A stretch of DNA of 64,000 nucleotides, taken from positions 35,482,909 through 35,546,908 of the forward strand of contig NC_091147.1 of assembly GCF_041381155.1 (NCBI RefSeq). The letters are read 5' to 3'. The DNA comes from Argopecten irradians. Taxonomy: Eukaryota > Mollusca > Bivalvia > Pectinida > Pectinidae. Made by a program: the position numbers and the translations under genes. Shown one piece after another: positions 55,393-64,000 of the stretch. Below the pieces are notes generated by a model, which was not told where the DNA came from, did no database searches, and saw nothing but the letters and a program-made list of their open reading frames with translations. Position 1 is the first letter of the stretch. Each line of letters starts with the position of its first letter.

Positions 55393-56987
55393 ACATAAAA
55401 ATGATAGTGTCGAGAAGAGTACTTTTACATTATTTATATTTAACATTTCAAATGTTTGATGATGGCGCATATTTTGAAAAGCAAACTCCAGAGTGATTTT
55501 ACATATCTGTAAATATAATTAATTCACTTTTAATTTGTAATAAATCACACAGTAACAATACTTTAGATTACAGATTTTATTGCAGTAAGAAAAAAACATA
55601 AACACAAAACTCATCATACATTACGGTATGAGGTAGCAAAATGTAGCCTGGTTTTGATGAATGTTAACAGATTGATTGATTAAGGCAATGAGGCCAAATA
55701 AATATTGAATTAAAAAAGTCTTTTATGTTTCTAAAATCGTTGAAAATTACAAAATGATAGAATTACAAACACAATAAAGTACTGACGCAATGGAAAGTGT
55801 TTTGGTTAACACTGAATACTGTAAATTTGTGCGTTTGTAAGTAACATGTATGTCAATACTTCAAATGATTGTTAATGTTATATAAATCCAATCCAGGACA
55901 AATACACCTTCACGTGTATAACTTGTATTCATCTCATGGTTCGGTTACAGGTATACATAGAAATTCATGCATGCAATCATTTGAAAAGGGTTTATATAGG
56001 CTTTGCCTTCTGCCTGATCAAAGTTAAATTTTCTTGATTTAATAAAAAAAATGAAAATTGAATGTAAATATAGATTATGATAAAATGAATAATGTGGACG
56101 AGTTTATTTTCACGGTGAATCAATTTCACATTTCCGTGTCTTTTGACTTTTTTTTACTGGGATTCGACGTCAAACGTAATCACTATTAGAACAAATAATC
56201 ATACCCTTTTTTAATAAGATTTTATTTTTTTCCCGGTAAAACATGTTAATGAAACATACAATGACCACAAAAGATGTTTAAAGTTTAACTTTGAGATAAA
56301 ATTTACAATATATGTCATATATTATGTCAAATGTCAAGCACTAATAAGATAATGCATTTACAGGATGGGTGGTACACCACTGCATAAAGTCTGTTTCAGA
56401 GAATAATATGACGGTCGTCTCCACAAAAGTAAGAGTCAATGAAGTTTGGTAATCCACGAAAATCGTGTCCAACGACAATAAATGACTTCACAGTATCACG
56501 GAGTGTACTGAACCGTTAAACTTTATTTTTCATACTAAATCTGGCTTTCTAATTCCCAGATTGTCGCGAAAACCCGATGTCATCGTGACGTCACAATAGA
56601 AACACTGAAGTTGCGCATTGATTCGGAAAAATAATCATTTTGGAAATTCAAGGGAATGTACGCGTACGTGTAAATGTATTTTATTTTATCAAGTAGTCTG
56701 GAAAATTGATTATAAGCATTGCTGTCACTACTTTTTATATTTCATCGGGGTATAAAATAAATTTTGTTTACAAACTTTTGTGAGAATCAGGGCTTACTTA
56801 AAATCTCATATGAAATTAACACACATTTTAAATTGAAAACAATTTAAATACTAAATAATAGTTTTATAAATTTGCCAGATTTGTGGGCCAAAAAGGGCCC
56901 AAACCATATATAGTCCTTTGATTCACAATTAACATCCATCTATAAAAGAGAATTTAAAGAAGGATAAAAAAAATATTTTGTCTGTCA

Positions 56988-57245
56988 TGGAAAAATCACA
57001 TCGATAAAACTTTGGCAAAGATAAGACAATCTTTGGGCTTACTACGCCGTATTCGTTCCTTCCTTCCAATACAGGGAAGAATTCATTTTTATAATTCATG
57101 TGTAAACACGGTCAGGTGCCTGATTATCTTAGATTATCTTAGAGATAATATACAATCTGTCAAAAATGAGCACAGAAGAATTACAAATAGTAACGTTGCA
57201 TGTCTGTCAATGATATCTCATGCAAAGCTTCAGAAATTCCTACTT
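56988..57245 (+). pseudogene. LINE-type reverse transcriptase fragment
   Basis: The frame reads WKNHIDKTLAKIRQSLGLLR then RIRSFLPIQGRIHFYNSCVN. This matches the well-known segment after the catalytic domain of non-LTR reverse transcriptases (W-NHI, K---GLL-RI--FLP, L-NS-V). Later residues decay (DNIQSVKNEHRRI) and a stop follows. No catalytic YADD part is present nearby, so it is a dead fragment. Confidence 0.7.
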
Positions 57246-57489
57246 TAAGCTTGCCTAAGCAAATATATATATATATTTATATAGCCATCCACGTGTGTTT
57301 ATGTCATTGTATCATGATGTGTTGTCTCACGGTGTGGTATGTATTCCCTCCCCTTGTGCGATGCTCTCTGAAAAGGAGGTGAATGAAAAAAGTTATGGAA
57401 AGAATGAAGATGGTTGTTTTGCTACCTCTCAGCCAAGCGACGAGATATCAGCGTTCCCCGAGTCAGCGATGACGTAAAACCCATTACAC

Positions 57490-57625
57490 CGATCCCTTCA
57501 ATACTTTCTGAGAAATAGCTGTAACAAACTATCAAAATCCAAGATGGCTGTCTCTCGGCCATCTTGTTCACTGATCAGTCCCAAAATTATAATATGTACA
57601 TCTATAGGACCCTAGGGAAACCAAT
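57490..57625. repeat. Dispersed repeat with AAATCCAAGATGGC motif
   Basis: ACTTTCTGAGAAATAGCTGT, AATCCAAGATGGCTG and CGGCCATCTTGTTCACTGAT recur, diverged, at 58460-58810 and 60974-61040. The GGC/GCC part forms a small inverted repeat. Confidence 0.7.
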
Positions 57626-57725
57626 TCTATTTAAGGATTAACCTCTTACTTTGTTTAGTTTATGAGATGATAAACCCAATGGAGCACGAGGTTATTGGGA
57701 CTCATTCACGTACCACGTGATACCC

Positions 57726-57871
57726 GATAACGTTTGTGCGGGACTATTGTATCTATTGGTGATGGAATGACGTCAAATGACGTTTTCGCAGGATAACTTC
57801 ATTTCAGCGGGGATATTACAAAGAGTTACGTTCTATCACTACTGGAGATACTAGTTCCGCACAAACGTTAT
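57726..57871. repeat. Foldback element
   Basis: GATAACGTTTGTGCGGGACT and AGTTCCGCACAAACGTTATT are inverted arms around a centre with ATGACGTCAAATGACG. Confidence 0.8.
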
Positions 57872-58262
57872 TCGTCCTCAAAATTATACTGCCGTCATGT
57901 TTCACCTTGCCTTGCACAACGGCCATTCAAAAAAAGCGCGCCGTTGACTGACAGCTTCATCCGCCCTTTTTACTATGACGTCACAGTAAATAGTTCTTAT
58001 ATTTCAGTTATTTTATTTATGTCAATAGCAATAACAGATCTTTTTTTTAAATTGTTTAGTTGCATGCCTCCGATTGTCTCGTATATGTGTTATCTGTTAA
58101 CATTGACACGTGATATTGTGGAATGTCAAAGGAAGTCCGCCAATGTTTCAGGTATTCATACGCACCGAATCGGGTCACGTTCTGCACTCAATTTATTGGG
58201 AAATAAACATATTTGCTCCAACTTAGTTTATCGATACAGAAACAGTGGCAATTGTAAATATA

Positions 58263-58433
58263 TTTGCATATTACAGAGTTATCTGCATTTGAGAGTAGGT
58301 ATTGATTGTGAAGTCATCTGTTTGCGAGCGTAACGTCATAATTTTTTGACAAAACAACGTGAATTGTGCTCACAAAATAATGACGTCACAATGGAAACCT
58401 ACCCGCAAGTGAGCTAACTGTGTAATATGCACA
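58263..58433. repeat. M2-family MITE
   Basis: TTTGCATATTACAGAGTTAT at the left, GTGTAATATGCA at the right, and TGACGTCA at 58381-58388. Confidence 0.85.
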
Positions 58434-58439
58434 GACGGA

Positions 58440-58815
58440 ATAGAAAACTTGAGACAGGTCTTTTTAGTACTTTTTGAGAAATAGCTGTAACTATCCTCAA
58501 CTATCACAAGAGATCTCAGATAGATCTTGGCGCCCACCAAAGAATGGCATATGTATGACAATTGATCGAAGGATCTTTTCTCTGCTTTTCAAACTTCAAC
58601 TATATGTATCAAAATCCAAGATGTAGCCTGTCGGCCATATGAAATTTAAGACATATCCCTTCAATACTGAGAAATAGCGATAACAAACTTCAACTATCAA
58701 AATCTACAGATCGGTCTCAAAATGAAATATGTGCAACTAGGGCCCAAGAACCCGTGGCCTACACATGGAATTTGAGAGAGATCCATCAGATACTTTCTGA
58801 GAAAAGGCGGTAAAA
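58440..58815. repeat. Dispersed repeat, several internal units
   Basis: TTTGAGAAATAGCTGTAAC and CTATCAAAATCCAAGATG-type blocks occur about three times within this stretch, related to 57490-57625. Followed by a T run at 58823-58846. Confidence 0.65.
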
Positions 58816-59942
58816 ACATCAACTTTTTTTTTTTTTTTTTTTTTTTCTATTTTAATATGATTTCATTTTTTATGTTGAAGATTTTCAATACTCTTATTTC
58901 CAATGATAACGAATTAATCTTCATGCACACTCAGCAATATATCAAAGATACTCATGATTTTTAACTTCGTCCTTCTATTATTATCAAATATTTCCACAAA
59001 GCTTTACTCCCAACATCTTACTGTTTTTGTATTTACACGTAAATTAAATTTGTATAACCCTCCGATACTGACGACAAAAGAGAAACGTATATTCAAGGGA
59101 AGCCTAGAGTGACCAGAAGAAAGACAAACGAAGGAAAGTATGATATGAACATTGAGAAGTCGAAAGTTAAGAAAAGTGTTTAAAACTTCTGTCGTCTTTA
59201 TCGGAGGGGCAGATTTTAAAATGATAGTATATTAGGAGGTGAAACTATCACCTTGAGGAGCCTACTGGTTATAAAATAGCTCTCTCCCTCCCCCATCTCA
59301 CTCTCTCCCTCTCTCTCTGTCTCAAATACAACTTTATATATTATGTATATCTTATCTAATAAATGCCATCTTGTCTATGTAATTTGAATGTTTTAAGTTG
59401 TATAACTTGTGCCCAATCCCATTGCACATTTTGCAATAAAATATGTTTAAATCAAAATCCAATGATAATGTAGAGCACCTTTTCGAGCACATGGAATTGT
59501 TGCAAGGGACATAATCAGTGTGAGCCTTCATATTTTATGTTTATGTATGATTCAAGGGAAGTAACTCTTAGATGACAAAACTGAAATTTTAATTACAAAA
59601 TTAAAATACATCATTAAATGAGTTTAAACATTGTAAATTAAAATAAATACATTTAAGAATTTTTATTATCCTTTAATTACTCCAGTGATTTGATAAAATA
59701 ATGAGGTTCATACAACTTTATAATCAAAATTAAAGTAAATGTAATAGTATGTTAATTTTAGCAATTAGTAAGTTGACGTCTTATTATAATCATATAATAA
59801 TTATTTTCACATTATTACGTTGCGTTTTTTTCGAGCGTCATAAGGTCGCTTTTTATATTTCTCCTGATGGATAACACAATGTTATCCCACCCAAAACCTA
59901 AATTTAAAAAAAAAAGACGTTTGTTATTTGCAGAAGTCTATC

Positions 59943-60205
59943 TTTGTACATTACACAGTTAACTCCCTTGCGAGTAGGTATCGATTGTTAGGTCATTATT
60001 TTGTGAGCGCAATTCACGTCGTTTTTCTCCAAAAAATCAATCTGATTAAAATCAGCTCTTCAATACGCTTATGCTATGAAGTGTAAGCGTATTTAAAAAG
60101 CTGATTAGATTGTCTGAAAAGTATGACGTTACGCTCGCAAACACATGACGTCACAATTAATACCTATCCGCAAGGGCAGATAATTTTCTTCAATATATAT
60201 GCAAA
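59943..60205. mobile_element. M2-family MITE interrupted by a nested hairpin
   Basis: The left half, TTTGTACATTACACAGTTAA to CGTCGTTTTTCTCCAAAA, and the right half, AGTATGACGTTACGCTCGCA to ATATGCAAA, match the uninterrupted copy at 39309-39479. Between them (about 60036-60117) sits an 80-bp hairpin with arms CAATCTGATTAAAATCAGC and GCTGATTAGATTG plus ATACGCTTA / TAAGCGTAT. Confidence 0.85.
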
Positions 60206-60783
60206 TACAGAATAGTTGATGATTGGCATGTACAATTGATGTGTTATTTCAATATCTCTTTAAATAAACCTTTCTCCTTTAATAATTTTGATAATAATAT
60301 TAGTGTAATATTTCCTTTTCCGTTTTCTCTTTGCTATATAACCTTACCAACTGCGAAATCGTTTACACTTGCGTAAACGCAGTGGTTGCCGCGCAAGAAT
60401 ACACACCGGAACACTGACTTCCGCAAGAAGCGTGAATGAGCATCCGATTAGGCCTATTGTATCTGTATTGACAAATCTTTAATATAATGCTAGTATGAAT
60501 GTAATTTAAATCTTAAATTATATATCATGAAATAAAATATTTAACAAAGATTGTATTAATGGGATGGGAAAAAGAGATAAACTTATTTTGGAACGATATT
60601 TTGTGTACTCTCTGAATTTGACAACATTTTCCGACAAATTGAAGCCAGCTCTTCCGGGATTCCATTAATTGGCCGGCTGTTTCAACAATCGTATAACATT
60701 GAATAAATAAAGTTTTATTGTATTTGAACATTTAATTTTAATGAAATGGTCGGTAGAAATTTAAATACATGTATAAGAAATGT

Positions 60784-60940
60784 TTTTTACTCTTTGTTGT
60801 TTACTGGTGTGTAAACTGAATTTTTTGTACAGATATTTCAACATGACGCGCCAACGCGCGTCATTTAAAATATTGCGCGTCTTGTTGAAATATCTGTATA
60901 AAAAAATCAGTTTACATACCAGTAAAGAACAAAAAAAATA
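60784..60940. repeat. Foldback element with GC-rich centre
   Basis: Arms TTTACTGGTGTGTAAACTGA with GATATTTCAACA, and TGTTGAAATATC with TCAGTTTACATACCAGTAAA. The centre is GACGCGCCAACGCGCGTC. Confidence 0.85.
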
Positions 60941-60973
60941 AAAACCATTCATTATAATTAAAGCGAATGTGTT

Positions 60974-61040
60974 AAATCCAAGATGGCGGGCGGGCGGTCA
61001 TCGTGTTGACTGATCGGTCACGAAATGAAATTTGAAAAAG
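60974..61040. repeat. Dispersed AAATCCAAGATGGC repeat
   Basis: AAATCCAAGATGGCGGGCGG then TCATCGTGTTGACTGATCGG, a more GC-rich copy of the 57490 repeat. Confidence 0.65.
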
Positions 61041-61611
61041 ATCAAATATATATCATACTGAATCTGTACCATGCTGTGATGAAGGGCTACCATGTTTTTT
61101 CAAATGAATGACATTGACCTTCACTCAAGGTCACAGAGGTCAAATACATATATAGGCTTAACTAAGAACTGAGGAGTTTCTATTACACAATTCTTAAATT
61201 ATTAATTAAAGAAAGGTCAGAATGGTCAATCTATTGGATTATTTTGTATTAATCAAAAGTGTATTGCCACAACTGTATAATTTGGCTGTGCTGTGCCAAT
61301 AGTAAGATGACCGTTAAAGCACATGGGCCTCTTGCCTCTATGTAATAGATCTAGGACGAACTTTTAAGATATTTCTTATATTTAACCTACATTATGCATT
61401 TTATGTATGCATTATCTAATGCGTAGAATGAAAACAAAGGTCTTTATGGCTGAATGGACATAAATGGATATGTTGGCGGATATTACCAGATACAACTTTC
61501 GAACGCAAGTTTACAGAAAATGAATGGATAGAATTTTGTATAATTGGTTTCAAATTATTAATTACATCTTCCCCAATGATTCTGTGTTGTTATTTTTTTA
61601 TTATTATTATT

Positions 61612-62100
61612 AGGGATTTCCATTCAGGATGGAAATCCCTATTGTTATTGTTCTGTTTTTTTCTTATTATTCTTATTATTTCCACGAAACCTTCTTAACA
61701 CTTTTTCTCAAGAACGGAACAAGGTACGACGTTCAAATTTGGACACGTTATGTAGGTACATGAGTGCTTGAAACGTACGTTCGATTTTGTACGATAAAGG
61801 TCAAGGTCAAGGTCACAGACATAAAAAACTACTTTTTTCGAACGAAGTTTAAATGCTCATAACTTCATAACTATACGCTGTACATCGTCCATGTTTAGTT
61901 ATTCAGGTAGATCGCGATATTGAAAGTTTTTTTCTCATTACATGTTATCAGAGATTATGTCTAGGTCATGAGTTCGCTAGAGGGTCAAATGAGGTCAAAC
62001 AAAGGTCAAATATGAACTTTACCGTAGAAATGTTCTGAAGGGCGCATATGAAAGACCATGTTCTCAGGAACATAAAATGACCTATTTCAAGGTCATATGA
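61612..62100. repeat. Left flank of a repeat element opening with a 29-bp palindrome
   Basis: AGGGATTTCCAT and ATGGAAATCCCT enclose TCAGG at 61612-61640. Then comes non-coding sequence with repeated AAGGTCAAGGTCAAGGTCAC. It leads directly into the 505-bp tandem units and is probably the end of the same element. Confidence 0.65.
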
Positions 62101-62109
62101 TCAAAAATG

Positions 62110-64000
62110 GCGGAGATATAGGACATCAAAAATCGAAATTTTAGTTTATATTTGTCCTTGCACGAGACGTTTCAGCGCCTTTAAACCTGTATGTACAGTG
62201 TTGATTTTTCATACCTATGTTGTATGAACTTTTGTCTTCACAAGTTATTTATTTTTAAGGGGTTATATAGAAAAATGGCGGAAATATAGCTCTCCAAATA
62301 TTGCAATTTGTTTCTTTTTCTTATTTTTGTCCGTTAATTGTGAGCTCGTAGGGCCTTTATCATCTCATGTAGAGTGTTGAATTTTTGTAAATGTAAGCTT
62401 TATCCTAATGTCTGTACAGGTTTTTAATTTCAAAGACATGAATTGGAAAATGGCGGAAATATAGACCTCCGAATATGGCGTTTCGTTCATTTTTTAACGT
62501 AAATTTTAGCGTAATTCATGAAAATTCAAAGGTGAAATGTTTTGAATTGGATGTGAAAGATCATGCTTTCAGACACATAAAATGACCAAGTTCAAGGTCA
62601 TAAGATTCAAAATGGCGGAGATATAGGACATCGAAAATCGAAATTTTAGTTTATATTTGTCCTTGCACGAGACGTTTCAGCGCCTTTAAACCTGTATGTA
62701 CAGTGTTGATTTCTCATACCTATGTTGTATGAACTTTTGTCTTCAAAAGTTATTTATTTTTAAGGGGTTATATAGAAAAATGGCGAAAATATAGCTCTCC
62801 AAATATGGCAATTTGTTTCATTTTCTTATTTTTGTCCGTTATTTGTGAGCTCGTAGGGCCTTTATCGTCTCATGTAGGGTGTTGATTTTTTGTAAATGTA
62901 AACTTTAGCCTATTATCTGTAAAGTTTTTAATTTCAAAGACATGAATGTGAAAATGGCGGAAATATAGACCTCCGAATATGGCGTTTCGTTCATTTTTTA
63001 ACGTAAATTTTAGCGTAATTCATGAAAATTCAAAGGTGAAATGTTTTGAATTGGATGTGAAAGATCATGCTTTCAGACACATAAAATGACCAAGTTCAAG
63101 GTCATAAGATTCAAAATGGCGGAGATATAGGACATCGAAAATCGAAATTTTAGTTTATATTTGTCCTTGCACGAGACGTTTCAGCGCCTTTAAACCTGTA
63201 TGTACAGTGTTGATTTTTCATACCTATGTTGTATGAACTTTTGTCTTCAAAAGTTATTTATTTTTAAGGGGTTATATAGAAAAATGGCGGAAATATAGCT
63301 CTCCAAATATTGCAATTTGTTTCTTTTTCTTATTTTTGTCCGTTAATTGTGAGCTCGTAGGGCCTTTATCATCTCATGTAGAGTGTTGAATTTTTGTAAA
63401 TGTAAGCTTTAGCCTATTGTCTGTACAGGTTTTTAATTTCAAAGACATGAATTTGAAAATGGCGGAAATATAGCCCTCCGAATATGGCGTTTCGTTCATT
63501 TTTTAACGTAAATTTTAGCGTAATTCATGAAAATTCAAAGGTGAAATGTTTTGAATTGGATGTGAAAGATCATGCTTTCAGACACATAAAATGACCAAGT
63601 TCAAGGTCATAAGATTCAAAATGGCGGAGATATAGGACATCGAAAATCGAATTTTTAGTTTATATTTGTCCTTGCAAGAGACGTTTCAGCGCCTTTAAAC
63701 CTGTATGTACAGTGTTGATTTCTCATACCTATGTTGTATGAACTTTTGTCTTCAAAAGTTATTTATTTTTAAGGGGTTATATAGAAAAATGGCGAAAATA
63801 TAGCTCTCCAAATATGGCAATTTGTTTCATTTTCTTATTTTTTTCCGTTATTTGTGAGCTCGTAGGGCCTTTATCGTCTCATGTAGGGTGTTGATTTTTT
63901 GTAAATGTTAGCTTTAGCCTATTATCTGTACATATTTTTAATTTCAAAGATATGAATATAGAAAATGGCGGAAATATAGACCTCCGAATATGGCGTTTCG
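62110..64000. repeat. 505-bp tandem repeat with dimeric higher-order structure, continues past window
   Basis: The word GGACATC in the context GGCGGAGATATAGGACATC falls at 62121, 62626, 63130 and 63635, a period of 504-505. Units 1 and 3 share ATTGCAATTTGTTTC and GTAGAGTGTTGAA; units 2 and 4 share ATGGCAATTTGTTTCATT and GTAGGGTGTTGAT. The true repeat is therefore a dimer of about 1009 bp. Each unit contains three copies of AAAATGGCGGA/C-AATATAG-like words. Confidence 0.93.

Larger units (their letters stand above)
55150..61611. other. 3' UTR and intergenic region after the sulfotransferase
   Basis: No host gene recognised. Besides the separately listed elements, 55400-56560 and 58860-59930 show nothing but AT-rich sequence, including a CT-rich stretch at 59278-59325. 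Confidence 0.5.

Overview
The window looks like the nuclear genome of a mollusc, most likely a bivalve. It is AT-rich, its genes are split into many small exons with canonical GT-AG borders, and it is crowded with short inverted-repeat elements, tRNA-derived SINEs and satellites. I cannot name the species. All recognisable host genes are on the + strand.

Region 1 (1-22833) holds two tandem paralogues of a secreted or membrane-anchored modular protein. The domain order is signal peptide, IgGFc-binding-protein-like N-terminal domain (one large exon), Asp-rich DNDCDG-type metal-binding motif (two small exons), thrombospondin type 1 (TSP1) repeats (one exon each, all with phase-1 starts), an LDL-receptor class A module, and a short hydrophobic C-terminal tail. 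Gene A (1-8187, 5' end cut off by the window) has 4 TSP1 exons. Gene B (11305-22833, complete, 1107 codons in my model) has 9. The copies share a mosaic of almost identical and diverged tracts, which suggests gene conversion.

Region 2 (22834-28520) has no gene that I can see. It holds a 1.1-kb tandem duplication carrying a tRNA-derived SINE in each unit, plus other repeats.

Region 3 (28521-39628) is a small secreted Ly6/uPAR-like (three-finger fold) gene with two cysteine-rich domains. It contains a decayed duplicate of its own middle exon, and the middle exon of the second domain is apparently missing.

Region 4 (43226-55149) is a cytosolic sulfotransferase (SULT1-like, 295 codons, five exons). 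It has two homologous first exons separated by a 3.5-kb pyrimidine-rich satellite of about 172 bp per unit. A 700-bp (GAT)n array ends 11 bases before exon 3.

Region 5 (55150-64000) is repeat-rich: inverted-repeat elements (one with another hairpin nested inside), a LINE reverse-transcriptase fragment, and a satellite of 505-bp units arranged as 1.01-kb dimers that runs off the window end.

At least four families of miniature inverted-repeat elements recur across the window, here called M1 to M4. M2 carries cAMP-response-element-like TGACGTCA palindromes. All gene models were built by reading splice sites and reading frame by eye. Total coding lengths of genes B, Ly6 and SULT are exact multiples of three, which supports them. 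No transcript evidence was available.
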